A stretch of DNA of 64,000 bases from Agelaius tricolor. Lineage: Eukaryota > Chordata > Aves > Passeriformes > Icteridae. The stretch spans positions 620,001 through 684,000 of the forward strand of contig JALJCS010000018.1 in assembly GCA_023055355.1 (NCBI GenBank), read 5' to 3'. Under the pieces are notes generated by a model. That model did no database searches and was not told the DNA's origin. It saw only the letters and a list, made by a program, of their open reading frames with translations. Shown here one piece after another: positions 11,354 to 23,564 of the stretch (position 1 is the first letter of the stretch; every line of letters begins with the position of its first letter). A program made the position numbers and the translations under genes.

Positions 11354-13919
11354 CAGGTATGGTGAGTGTGTGCACTCCCCTAAAGTACTGACCTGGCTTC
11401 CTACCTGAGGCCTTTGCAGGCACTGTACAGGACTGTCCGTGTCTGGAAGTGTGTGATCACACACTGCTGGAGAGGTGCTGCTCTTTAATGGGAACATCTT
11501 TGGTTAGCTGTGAACTTACTGCTGTAATAATGCATTGATGTGCCATTATCTGCTCTCATAATAGGATGTCTTCTGCCCTGCACTGTCTGTATGTCTCATG
11601 TGTTTCAGGGATGAGTTGTGATCCAGAGGGAAGCATTGTGCTGGGGTTTAAAGTGTGGAGTTGGTGTTGGATCTTTTCAGTTAAACTGTTTATGCAGCAG
11701 AATGGTCAAACTCAGTTATAAATTTGACACCTTTAAATAACTAGTTTTAGCCAAAAAATAGATTATTGAAGTGACATATACACATTTCATTTGAGCTCAT
11801 TTTAGAAGTTAAGGTAGTTCACAGAATAGTAAGAATTGAGTCTTGGCAGGTGCTGAGGAAACCATGATGTGTATTTGGGGAGCCTGAGGAAGAAACTCCT
11901 AGTCCAAGAGGCTGGAATGCTAGTCTGGTTTGGGGGAAAAATTCCTTCTTTTTGAAGTGACATTTGAATGTGGGTTCCCCTTTCCCAGGAGAATGTGTCT
12001 CATCCCAAGAGGTACTCTGGTCTAGGTCTCTTTCAGCATTGTTGGTTGGGTTCAACATGTAATAGAGACAACTGTAATAGTCACAAGGCCAAAGAGCAGA
12101 AGATATCTTTGGCAAGAGATCTCCAAGGATAACTTAGGTTTAGAAACCTGAGGTACAGGAAAGCAGTTTAAACTTGGATTTCTGTTCTTGATGAACAACA
12201 GTATTCTTGGTCCCCAAATGTTGAAGAGGAACTCCAGGAAAGGCTTCATGGCAGTGAATGCCTGTTAGAGGGAAGGGCCCTTGTTACCAGATGGGTCCAC
12301 AGGGCCTCCTCACAACCCTCCTGCTGCCTGCACAGAGTGCAGATCTTCCAAAGCCTCCAGATGGGCCCATGCTGTGGAGAGCCTGGCCCATGATCAGGGA
12401 GGGGCTTCCTCTAAGTACCTGCTCACTAAATTTAAGCAGTGCTCCTTGCCATCACTAAACTGATATTCAAAAATGCTTTGCATTGGGATTTTGCTGCCAT
12501 TTGAGCTGTTTTACATGAAAGCCTGTGATTACAGAATGATAGTGTTTTGACACAGTGATAAAAGCCAGGAAATTCACCATCAGTGGTGGTGTTTCTCTTG
12601 CCTTCACTGCATGACTGTTCTTGTGTAGGCAGTAATTGAGTAGAAATGACAATAGCAGTTAACTTAGAGCCTTCGACTTTGGTATACATTTTATCATTCT
12701 TTCTAGGAAAAATGTTCATTAAGAGTAAATATTTGTATCTGAGTGATATGTATTTAAAAAATGGCACAGCTTCAAGAATCTGCTGTAAATATCTGCATCA
12801 ATATAGGTGAGACTAGGATTTTTTGCAGGTTTTGCAAAAGTCCCTTGCAGGTTTCACAATAAAAGAAGTATCCTGAATTCCTTCTCTCCTCTTCCCTAGT
12901 TTCATGCTTTCCCTGTAACAATAATTGTTCAGAAAAGTGAAGTTTAGATAATGTTCTCTACACAATTACTATTAATTGGTTAAATAGGCCCTTTTGGCAT
13001 TGAATTTTTCCCCCAAAAAGCCTTTGAGGTTTTGTTTATGGTTCATTACTGTTTGCAATTAGCTGGGTGGGAAAAGAAATGGAAAATGCTGATTTATGTT
13101 TCATGAATGACAGCTCCCTATTTCTGGTTGCTCCATATTTGTGGTTTAAAGCCTGGTTTATTAATAAATAAGTAGAATTTCTGTGTGTCTTTGATCATTG
13201 ATACAATCACACAGAATACTGATTGTTTTAAAGGAGTTTCCAGTTAATCTCTAGCACACATGCTATATTACAAGTCAAAACATCACCTTAAAAGAACTAT
13301 GCTCAGTGAATAAATACAAAAGAGGCTTACCCTCCTGTTTGGAGTGAATGTATTGTTGGTGAAAGTGATAGGTTTAACACTGATTTGGGCTGAGCAACTG
13401 TCAGGGCAGATTGTGAGATGTTGTTCCTAAAATAGCTGCTGACAAAATTCAAACAAAATTATTTTTAAAAATTATCCATCTTAATAGCTAGACTTGATAA
13501 GGAATAACCTGAGTTTCTGAAGTCCTGGACTTTTCAGAAATCTTATGGATTTTGGTACCTCGTAAAGACAAGTTATTTCATTAAAACAACTGGATTTAAC
13601 CTACTACCTAATTAGGGGAAAAAAAGATCCCCTCAAAGCCAACAAACAAAACTGAAAAAATCAACTCCAACTTTCAAAACCAGACAGCGCCAGCTCCCTT
13701 TTGGTGGTTTCTGAAGATCTGCTTAATGTGATAACTGCTCATGTAGGCCTTGGTTTCCCAGCCTGTCAGCATTTTGTCCCAGTTCATGCATAGCAGAGGA
13801 ATTTAAAGAGAAAACTGTGTTTGGGATAAGGTCAGCAGTTCCTTACTCATGTAACGTTCTTCTATTCTCTGTGTGCTGGGGGAAGCCTTGGATTCAGAGG
13901 CAGAACCTTTCCCAGGACT

Positions 13920-14110
13920 GTGGCACAAGCCGAGCCCGGCCCAAGGGGCGGCAGCGCTGCCGGAAAGAGCGGTGTGGATCGGGGCAGGGCAGCCGGCAGC
14001 GTCTGCAGGGAGCCGGGCAGGGCCGAGCGCTCCCTCAGCGGCCCCAACCCCGCTCACCCCCAGCCTCATCTGCCGCCAGTAGAGTCGTGCGGAGGTGAAG
14101 GCCAGTTCGC
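13920..14110. promoter_or_regulatory. CpG-dense patch, candidate small CpG island
   Basis: About 18 CpG dinucleotides occur in roughly 190 bp, with GC-box-like GGGGCGG and GGGGCAGGGC. It lies in otherwise AT-rich intron and outside any LTR I can recognise. It could be an alternative promoter, an enhancer, or a fragment of an unrecognised GC-rich repeat. Overlapping open frames of 61-105 codons here reflect the base composition and show no known domain. Confidence 0.45.
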
Positions 14111-15448
14111 CAATGGGCAATAACTCAGTGAGAAATAATTCCCATAACTCAGCCCACCTGTTCAGAGTTTATTTGCAGCTGGTTCCATTAAATCTGGTAG
14201 ATACACTCGAGGTTAATGAATACCTGAGTTGCAGCCATGTTTTGATGTGTTTTCTGGGGGTATATGTATCCTTTTGTTGAATGCTAGTAGATGTTTGCTA
14301 AGGTACAGTTAGTCTTACTTTTGGGATTCATTCACTATGCAGCACTTCTACTTGGAAAAAAATGCATTTGTATGAAGCATAGCCCTTTGTGAAGAGAGGC
14401 ACTTGCTGCTGGGTGAGCACCTGAGTGAGCGCTGTTGCATAAGGGACTGGATACCAGGTCAGAACCCTTGACTAGCATGGAGGAGCACTCAAGTTCAGCA
14501 GAGCTGCTTCAGGCATGTTTGTCTTTTTTCATCTCGAGTAAGACCATTTATTTAGTAGTCTATTTCTCCAGGTATCTTTAGCCTCAAGATTTTTATGTGT
14601 GGCTTTTAAAACCTTTTTGGTTTTGAAGTATATTGAGTGCTTCTGAAACATTTTTTTTTGTAAATAGCTTTTTCTTTATTGCTTATTTAGTAGTAATTAG
14701 ACTTTCTAATTGTTTTAGTCTAGCAAAATTTTGAGTTGCTTGCTAAGGCATTTGTGTAGCTGCACAGGTGGATCAGGCTTGCAGAGAGCAGGAGTGTTCT
14801 GGAGCTGAACTAAATGTGTTGCTTGGATTTGACTTCAGGCAAAATTCTGGTAGACAGTAGACATTACGTCAGACTAAATATTAGCAGCCTGCTCTGAGTG
14901 TACTATGGGAGGTCAACTTGTTCTGTTCCCAAAGAATATAGTAGGAGATAAAGGCAGGGGAGCAAATCAGTATGAACAGAGGCATAAACTTAGCTGCATG
15001 GTTGTCTTCTGTGAAAGCAAACAATAATTTGTTTAGGAAAAAATTGTGTGGGAAAAATATATTTTTAAATATTTTCTTAATCCTTAGAATTCTTTGCATT
15101 TGTAAAAGTAGCTACCTATTATATAAAACTGAGGATTTGGAGGAGAATAGAACAAGTCCTTCTCCTTGCTGTTTGTCTCTGCTCAAAACCCTTCATGGTC
15201 CCTCTTCTCTACATTCTCCAGACCTTGTCTTTGTTACATTTCCTATCAGGTTAAACCACAGGTGCCATGGTAATGCAGTGGAAAGACAGAAAAGAGAGCT
15301 TTCATCTTTCATTAACAATGTTCAAATTGAACTGATTTATTTCAATTAAAATAACAGTGAAGGTGGAATGACTTGGATTTCTACTTTAGTTCATTTTCCA
15401 GCTTAAATGGCTACTGCTTGGCAATCAGGGTGTTGCAGTGTAAAGCAA

Positions 15449-15934
15449 TATCCTGTTTTAGCTATCCCAGTTTCCCAGGTGTGCCAACCTCTCCCTTCCC
15501 CTCTCCCTTGCCCCCTTGCTAAGTGCTGTCCGTCAGTCTTAACATTCCAGCAAGGGCGTCGTCTGGTTGGTCAAGTTCAAAAGATGCTTCTCAGCCCTGG
15601 GGTCATTGGCCAGTCTAGGTGTCATTGTCCCCTGAGACTGCCCCCCTCCCACCCTGGTTGGTGGCACACCTACCCCTTCCCCTTTCCCCGGGCTTAAAAA
15701 CACACGGGACCATGCAGTCTGGATTCTGTTGGAGCTGTTACCAAGATTCAGAGATCTGTGACCATGGAATAAAACTCTGGATTAAACCCTCTGGCAGAAT
15801 CAGTCTCCTTTTCCTCTTCACCTCACCTAAAGCCTTCCCATTAGATGTAAAAACTGAATTCCTGCTTGCCTGGACTTGTTCCACGTGCCAGCTGCAACAT
15901 ACAGCCAGCCAAGGGTGTCTCTGAGGTGAAAACA
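15449..15934 (+). mobile_element. LTR of an avian ERV, plus orientation, right end uncertain
   Basis: The left end is near TATCCTGTTTTAGC (or TGTTTTAGC at 15454). A TATA-like GCTTAAAAACAC lies near 15690, and AATAAA at 15768-15773 lies in GGAATAAAACTCTGG, followed by U5-like sequence ending in GGTGAAAACA at about 15934. The sequence style matches a songbird LTR I recognise. The right boundary could extend to about 16012 or 16050. No target duplication was confirmed. Confidence 0.65.
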
Positions 15935-16824
15935 CCACAGTTGCCACCTCTGTTCAAGCAGCAAGGGCCAGAAGAGCCCAGGCACATTCCACTCAGTAAT
16001 ATTGGGATCATATTCCAGTACAGGGAAATCTCTCTGGCAATCTGCTGAAACAGTTAAAAGCAAATTGTATTCTTTTTGTTCAGCCCAACAGTCTGGTGAT
16101 TTAGAAGATGAGAAGCACTTCTCAGCATAAATGAACTGTGAAATGTATTAAAGAATGAAAGTTTTGATGAGAAGCTACATAAAAAATCCACCCAAACTTC
16201 CATTTTAAAATATATTACAATGTTAATTCTTGCAGAGAAGTCTTATTTTTTGAATTTCAGACAGTTGTGCGGAACACATCTTTTAAAGATGTTTTAATGA
16301 AAGTTGACATCTGAACCCTCCCCTCCAACTGTGATGGGGGAAATATTCTATTCTTGAGTTTTTCTTGCTGCAGATGTAATAAACCTTGAATATTCTGGGC
16401 CAAATGCCTTTCCAGAGTGATACTAGGTTTTGGCTCCTAGATGGTTGGTCTGAGCTGAGGAAAGCGCTTCTGCAGATGGCATTGCAAACTCTGCAGCAGA
16501 GTTGTCACAGAGCAAACTCATTCCTTGGTTCCTCGGAGGGTGACAAGTGCTCCTTATTGTCCAGAGATGAATAGAACATCATTTTTCTAGCCAAGGTGCA
16601 TATGACACAGAAACTGCAGGTAGAGGGACTACCGCCTATGTGCGTTTGCATGAGTCTGAAAAACATTTGTTCTAGGAAGTGTGTGAAATAAGTTATATGA
16701 GGAAATGAATTGAAATTATGGTAAATTATATGCGAACATAACCAGAAATGGTTCTCTTAAAGCACTAAGAGAGACTGATAAAGTTCAACTGACTATCATG
16801 AGTGAAAGTCACAAAATGTAAGTT

Positions 16825-16830
16825 GTCAAG
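16825..16830. repeat. Target-site duplication GTCAAG (left copy)
   Basis: Exact 6-bp match to 17553-17558, on the other side of the 722-bp LTR. Confidence 0.85.
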
Positions 16831-17552
16831 TATCCTGGTTCAGGGCAAATGTGGGAGAGAACCCCCAAAGGGGCTCCTCTAGGAAAGCAGATTCAATTGG
16901 CCCCTCCGTCCAACCGGTCTGGGAGAAAATACCTCCTTGGAGAAAAGTGGAAAAAAGCTGTTTATTAAACAATAAAACCTAAACAATATTAAACAATAAA
17001 ACCCCTTGCTGCTCCAAAAGAGATGACAAACTGCGAAGTCCCTTCCTCGGGTTGCAGTTCAGCTCACTCAGTCTCTGATCAGTCCTCCGGTGCTGGAAAT
17101 GTCGCGGGCCAGGCCCAGCCTGGCCCGGTGGGGCACAGGTGCAGCTGCCAGTGCTCCCCTGGGTGTTCAGTCCAGAGCAGGTTTAAACAGGGCCAAAGAA
17201 AAGGGGGAAAACCCACAGTCCAGCAAACTTCTTTGCCTCAACTAGCTAAACTAACTAAAAGCAAAGGAGAGCTCTGTCCCGCTGTCTGTTCATCCACAGA
17301 CAACACAGTCCAGGAGCAGGAATGTGGAGGAGTGAGTGCAGTGTCTGAAAACAAACTGCTGCTTCTTCTCTCCCCCCTTCACTGTCTGCAACAAGTCTTA
17401 AAGGTGCAATACTTATTCAGCATAAACAGAACAAGACGATTGGGGATAAAAGCATCATATAGTCAATCTAGGACATCAAGTCTAATAGCTTTTACAAGCC
17501 TACTGCCATTTAAGTATAATAGAAAGTGAAAATTATTCCGCTTTCACAAACA
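16831..17552 (-). mobile_element. Solo LTR, 722 bp, ERVK-like, minus orientation
   Basis: The left end reads TATCCTGGTTCAGG and the right end TTTCACAAACA. The flanks carry an exact 6-bp duplication, GTCAAG, at 16825-16830 and 17553-17558. On the minus strand the LTR starts TGTTTGTG and should end ...CA. The observed ...TA suggests a point mutation of the last dinucleotide. The minus-strand polyadenylation signal is AATAAA (complement of TTTATT at 16961-16966), placing U5 at the left. A 6-bp duplication fits class II (ERVK/alpharetrovirus-like) integration. The 168-codon plus-strand frame across it (17023-17529) is antisense to the element and not a gene. Confidence 0.87.
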
Positions 17553-17558
17553 GTCAAG
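17553..17558. repeat. Target-site duplication GTCAAG (right copy)
   Basis: Exact 6-bp match to 16825-16830. Confidence 0.85.
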
Positions 17559-17639
17559 CTCCTCTGAGTATACTGTGGTCCATATGTGTTGTCAGAAATC
17601 CTTAAAAGATATAACTATAACAAAAAAGAAATTAACAAA

Positions 17640-17829
17640 AATAAATGAACCCCAAGACAAGTGATGCAAATAGAAGCATTATTCACCCCTGACCATGGTT
17701 ATTAAACTTTTTATCTCACTATTTTTTTTTTTCACTTTCATGCTTCTAATTCTCTCCCCTGTCCCACTGAGGGTGAGCTAGGGAGCAGCTTCATGGGGTT
17801 GAGCTGCTTGTTGCAGTTAAGTCACAACA
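17640..17829 (+). mobile_element. LTR remnant next to the 722-bp solo LTR
   Basis: CAAGTGATGCAAATAG and later CTCTCCCCTGTCCCACTGA, GGTTGAGCTGCTTG and GTTAAGTCACAACA resemble the other end of the same avian LTR type as 7087-7245, here in plus orientation. It lies directly to the right of the TSD-flanked LTR at 16831-17552, so that LTR may have inserted into or beside an older element. Confidence 0.45.
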
Positions 17830-20800
17830 GCAAGTTCATGCCAGCTTCATCAATTCCAAACTTAGCGTTTTTACTTTTGTAATGTGGAGCATCTCTCAGA
17901 GCACACTTAGGTTGTGGGAAATAGCACCTCTAATTTTCTAGTGTGGCTTTTAGTTGATCAGGGAAATGCACTGCATGCATCAATTACATATTGGTGAGGA
18001 TGGGAGCACAACACCCATGCTTGTGGTCCTCACCTGGCAGAAATACTTCCCTCTGCAACACCAGCTTCTTGATCACTGTCTTTACACTGCTGTTCCTGAG
18101 GGCTGTGATGAATGTGTGCACACAGGGCCTGGCTTGCTGCTGCTGGATGTCAGTTGATGGTCATGCCATGGGAACTGCTGGTTTCTGTTGCTACAGGTAT
18201 TAACCAAAAGAACCTGCGATGCAGCAATGTAGTATCAGAAAAGCTGTGAATGAAAACACAGTTTTCAGTGAAGGAAGAGGGGAAAGAAAATGCCCAAATC
18301 CCATCAATGTTCAGTGCAGAGTTGGGGGGATTGATTTCAGTGACCTGACAGCTGTCTTAAAATCTGTCCTGTATTTGCTTTAATGATTTGGTAAGCATGG
18401 GTTTTTTATAAAATGGCTTCATCTGAATGAAAGTATCAAAACCTCTTCTACATATAATGTACCAGATTGCTTAGTGACTGCAGGTATAGAAGTCTCACAG
18501 GGAAACGTAAGTGCAGGGATAGTGCAGCAGCTCTGGCTGGAGACGTAACACAGATATGCTCCTTGTGCCTGCTCTGAGGATGCATGAAAGACTTTTAATC
18601 TCTAGAGCTTTTACTTGTGTTTTTTTTCTTGGCAGTTCACTCAAAAAATGCAACTTCCTTTATTTAACGTACATTTCACGCAAACTTGATTAGATGGAAA
18701 ACAAAGCTTATTCTGCTGTAGCAATGGATGGAAACATTCCAAAATCCCAATTCACCTGTTGTCAGAAGTAACAAACAATCTGATTTCTCATTTCAGTGCC
18801 ACCAAATAATTCAGCATTCAAATTAATCATAGACCTCAGGAAAATCAATAATACAATTATGCATAAAATAAAGCATGGTTTCTGTTTAAATAAGCCTGCT
18901 CATTTCTATTATATTCTGATTCAGCAAATCTTTAATATGCAGTTAGCCTGCCTAGGAAGGTTGCTCACAGCAAAGCATTGATGGCAAAAGTGCAGTGTGT
19001 GTCCTCAGACCAATTTTCTTGCTTGGTTTTTCCTTTATGACACAGATAAAGAACTGCAGAAGGATCATGTAGGTAATTAAAGAACTGAAGCCTCTAAAAA
19101 TAAAGAAGCAACTAAGTCCAGGATGTGCAATTGACAGCTGAGATCTGCAGAGAGAAACTGCACATTCTTGTTCCATCAGTTTGAAGCTGGAACTATGGAA
19201 TTTTTATCCATAAAAACTCAAGTGTAGATCAGCTTGATGACATAAAGGGTCAGAAAAGAGATAGCTCAAACTGTGGCTCCAGTGTTTCATTATAGCTGCT
19301 GGGACCATATAACTAGTACTTAGTGGAATAAAGCTTTAAATTATATTCATGTCACACACCTGCTGGCAATTATAGCATCTTGTCTCATTTGGGGTTTTGT
19401 GCCTTTCTTGTAGCAAACTGAAGTCCGTTCTCATTTGGTGAACGTTTTAGAAATAGTTCTGTACAGTGTGAAGATCACTTCAAGAGTAATGAATTTTTTT
19501 TCATGAATAAGTGATTGTCAGGATTGATGTTTGAGCTGCTTGAGGACAATAGTAACTTGTCTGATGTTGCTTGTGAGGTGAGTAGGCAAACTGAGAGCAA
19601 AACCTGTATCTAATATCTACATATCTGGATCAGTCTTTCTTTTCTCATTTTGTCCCTCATTTATTTTTCCTTCAGCAAAATCCAAACTAAACCTTTTCAA
19701 CCTGATCCTATTAAGAAATCTAATTAGTGCTACAGCTTGCAGAGCACTATTATTGTGTTGACTTTTAATCGTGCTACTGTGTTTTTCCTGAGCCCTGAGT
19801 GTTAACAGAATAATTAGCTTGAACATGCTGAGGCAGAAAGCTTTTCTTAAAAAATAAAAAACTCTTCAAAGTATTGTGTATTTACTAGTTGCTTATGAGA
19901 TGTGGTAAGAAAAAAAGATAAGTGAGCTATCCAGACCAGACAGGTGAGCTTAACGTTGACTTCTTTGTAGCAGCCCTCCATGAGTGGAACAGATTGTCTT
20001 GTGTGTGAGAAAGTGTAAGAAAGTGCAAGCTGACAAATAAAATTAGCTGAAGGACTCCAAAATTGAGCCTCCTCTGTAAAAGGACTGACCACAGCTTTCA
20101 GGGATCTCTGAAGGTTTGTGCAATTGCTTCTTATGGCTGTGTCTTACTTATGAAATGCTTTCTTTTAATTAAACCATAATTTGTATGGTAAGTACTACTT
20201 TCACTTGTTTTTTAATTAGGGAAAAAACTGTGCTGTGCATTGCTGAGCATTCAGAGGATACCAAGTGAAGAATAAAGAATTGTACAAACAGAATGTCAAA
20301 CCTTGTGAGTGTTCCTTCATTCACCCCTTTCTCAGACCTCATTTCTACACTTGGGTTTTACTGTAGTTGTAATGGCTATAATGTCTATTAACACTGCCAG
20401 GATGATAAAAGTACCAAAATTTTCATCTAAAGTCCCCAAAAATAGGACTTTAGGCAAAATAGGCAAAATAGGAGTTGGGAGGAATATAATGGATTGGAGA
20501 GGCAGGGGGATGAAGGAAAAGTCCTTTCTTCAAGAGTCATCCTGCCTTGCAGAGCAGAGCCAGAGGAATGCAAGGGCTGTCCTGGCCCTGCTGCTTCTGC
20601 TGTCTCTGTGACTGAGTGTCCTGAGCCTGGGGAGGGAGGAGCTGCCTTCCAGAATGGATATTTTCACTTCTGAAAAATTAAGTGTATATTTTGTCCCACA
20701 ATAGTTCCTTTTTGTAAGACAACAGAAGTTATTCCCTTTTAAGGGGTAGAGAATAAAATTAATAGGTTGTATCCCCAGAAACTTGGAACAGATTCCCTCA

Positions 20801-21820
20801 GAGTGATGGGCTCATCAGGCAGAATCAGGGGCTACCAGGAGCCTGTGCTTGTCTCCTCAACAGAAGCAAAAGGACACAAAGCCACTTCTGCCCTTACAGT
20901 TCACTTCCACCATCCAAACTGCCTGGATTTTTCTTTATGCTACAAATGCATGGACCAGTGTGAGCTATGACTCATGGGGGGCAGGGAAGGTGGGGCTGGA
21001 AAAACCACTTGGGTACAAGACTTAGGGATCCAAATTTGGGGCTGGGGGAGGTTGGAAAATCTTGGTGCTTTGGCAAAATTTGTTGCTGTGAACTAATTTT
21101 CTCTGACTTTTTTTCATTATTTCTGCTGCCCTTTTCAGTAAAGGGGTCACTTCCCAGCCTCAAAATTCTGCTCTGCGCTGTTGTTGTAGATAATGAAAAG
21201 TTGGGGGAGGGTTTTTTTTTTAGTTAGCTGAAAGAGCACCATGTCAATTTGCAGAAAACTGTTGTTATTACATGATTATATAAACTGTGTAGCTTTTCTG
21301 CTATTTTTTAAAGTTTCATTCCCTTTCTACAGAAGTACTACAGTGACACTTAATCTCATCTAAGCCAAGGCCTTTTTATGTAGTATTATTACAAGTCCTT
21401 AAATCAAAGTATATATAGATAAATTCAGTATAAAACAGTGAACAAGTTCTTTGAAGTTGTGAGTTATGAGAGATTTACATGTTTTGTTTTTTTCAAATGA
21501 GACATGGAAAATTGATAAAAATGAAGACATCAAGCTGTTTGACTCCAATTTGTTTAGGATTATTTATGGTGCACTTCCCATACCACTGCATCAAACTGTC
21601 TTATGAAGTAGAAGGCAGAACCACTTGCTTTCAAAAAACCTCCATGATCTTTCTAGAGTGTTTATGAGCCTAAATAACGAGTGTCATTGTGCAGGGTAAC
21701 TCATGAGGTGTTGAAGTCAGTAGAAGGTTGCTTGTTGACTTGAGCAGGTTTTAGATCCAACACCGGAAGAGGCTGACTGGATGGGTTATGGGGTCTGTAT
21801 TGGAAATAGCCCAAGTCTGA

Positions 21821-21848
21821 CTCTAAACTACCCTGCTGTAGTTTAGAG
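21821..21848. repeat. Perfect hairpin, 11-bp arms, 6-base loop
   Basis: CTCTAAACTAC at 21821-21831 and GTAGTTTAGAG at 21838-21848 are exact reverse complements separated by CCTGCT. It has no U run after it and no gene beside it. Confidence 0.95.
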
Positions 21849-23315
21849 TGTAGTGTAGTTAACCCAGCTCTGTACAGTGCTTCTCATCATCTTCCTAACA
21901 TCAGCTGGTCTCTGATATTCTATAAGAAAAAAAATATGTTAATGTCTCAATCATATGCTAAAAGAATGACGATACGAAATTGCAAAATTAAGTATTTAAC
22001 AGAAGAAAAAGCACTTAAAGTGAATGTTATATTTTTCTTGGAATAAATCAGGCTTTTCTGATATAGTCTGATGAAATAAGAAGTGTAAGGATGACTTCAT
22101 GATTGTTCTAGCAGGGGGCAAAGGAAGTTTACAAACTTGTGTTATTCTTTGTGCTGCCTATAATGGGAAATGAGATTTGCCCTCTCTGCATGTGATTAGT
22201 TTCCTTTGGACATGTAGTAGAGATAGACATCCTAGTTTCAATTGTCCTTGTTCATGATAGATTAAATGTTGGCTCTCTCATTACCAGATTATAACTTGGA
22301 TTTACCATCTGTGAAATAAGACAGTCTTACTCCACTTGTCACTGGCTAGGGGAGCTCTTCTCTGTCTGCTTTCACAGCTGGATGTAGTCCACATTCTTGC
22401 TGATAATACCAGCAAAGAGATCAAGCACAGAAATATCCTGGCTCAGACTTTGCTGGGTAGTGAAGTTCTTGGCAAAATTTACCAGTGCCATCTTCAACAA
22501 CATGGAAGATTTACGTTTACTGCTGTAAAACTTCTAAAGTTAGACATAAGCTGAAGTGTAGGTGTGTGTTATGATCCCCTCAGAGTTGGGATTCTGTGGG
22601 CAGAGGCTCTCATATGATGGTGTTTGCAGCAGGTCTCTGACTTCTGGGTCTTCTGGCTTCAGTTGGAAACTCCCAACATTTATTCCCAGTGTGCACAGGT
22701 AGTAAGAAGCAATTCTTTTCCTAAAGAAGGTGACATCTATGGCCTCCCAGAGGTATGAGAGGAAAGGGTGTTAACATGCTGTTGAAAATACCCTGCACAG
22801 GAGTCAGCTCTCAGCCATGCAGTCTTCCACTCCAGCTTACTACTCATGGAGAAAAAAGGGCTAAATTCAGATATTTTTCCTGAGTCTGGTGAGCCTGGGT
22901 TTATTCCCTCTCACATGAAGGTATGCATAAAAAGTCTGCAATCTGCACTGGAGTCTGGGCAGGTTTAGGGCCAGTAGATGATCTAGAGGATTTCTGAACA
23001 AGCAAAACTGTGTTGTCTGAATTGCTGGAAGTATTTTATTTTTAAGATTCCCTGTCCTTCTCTTTGTTATGTCATGCACAAATTAGTCCTTCGGAGAGTA
23101 ATTTGAAAACAATGACTGTGTGTGACAAGAAGTTACAATGTGAAATGCATGGTACTTTTGTTTTCAGTTAATTAGAAACTTGAGATCTCTCATTACTAAT
23201 AAAGCTTCAGGTTTCTGTTCTTTGAAGCTGACACATTTCTAATCAGGCATAATTATTGAGAAGAGCTCCTTGGCTGGATCCATTACTTACCCTTCCCTTC
23301 TCTTTTCGTCCCGTG

Positions 23316-23334
23316 CCCCCCCCCCCCCCGCCCC
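23316..23334. repeat. C14 run followed by G and C4
   Basis: A cytosine homopolymer in a pyrimidine-rich stretch (from about 23290), with no gene nearby. Confidence 0.95.
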
Positions 23335-23532
23335 ATCCTTTTCCTCATGTCTTGGACTGAAGACAGTAAAATATATAGCGAACCTCCAATAATTACCTGA
23401 ATGGCAGACATTTAATAGCTTTATAATGTGTCTGAGTGAAGGTTATTAAATCTGCTGTATTGAGCTTTTCAGCTACAGCTGTTTTATTCTCCATCTACAT
23501 AGAACTTTAAAAAATTCTCTGTGCAAAAGAAG

Positions 23533-23564
23533 CATTACTTTCCAAGTAATTACTTTCCAAGTAA
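23533..23564. repeat. 15-bp tandem duplication
   Basis: TACTTTCCAAGTAAT occurs twice in direct succession, in an AT-rich stretch continuing to TTAATTAATT. Confidence 0.85.

Larger units (their letters stand above)
10282..15448. other. Intronic DNA around an ERVL-like remnant and a CpG patch
   Basis: Apart from the LTR remnant at 11136-11353 and the CpG-dense patch at 13920-14110, I see only AT-rich unique-looking sequence. Frames of 98-125 codons (11819-12115 minus, 14972-15349 plus) have no recognisable content. Confidence 0.6.

Noticed and set aside
17023..17529. A 168-codon plus-strand frame
   Set aside because: It lies entirely inside the minus-oriented 722-bp solo LTR, with no recognisable protein content.
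18796..18981. Peptide containing LIIDLRKINN, reminiscent of a retroviral polymerase DLR motif
   Set aside because: No further polymerase motifs (such as the LPQG region or YxDD) follow in any frame, so a short chance resemblance is more likely.
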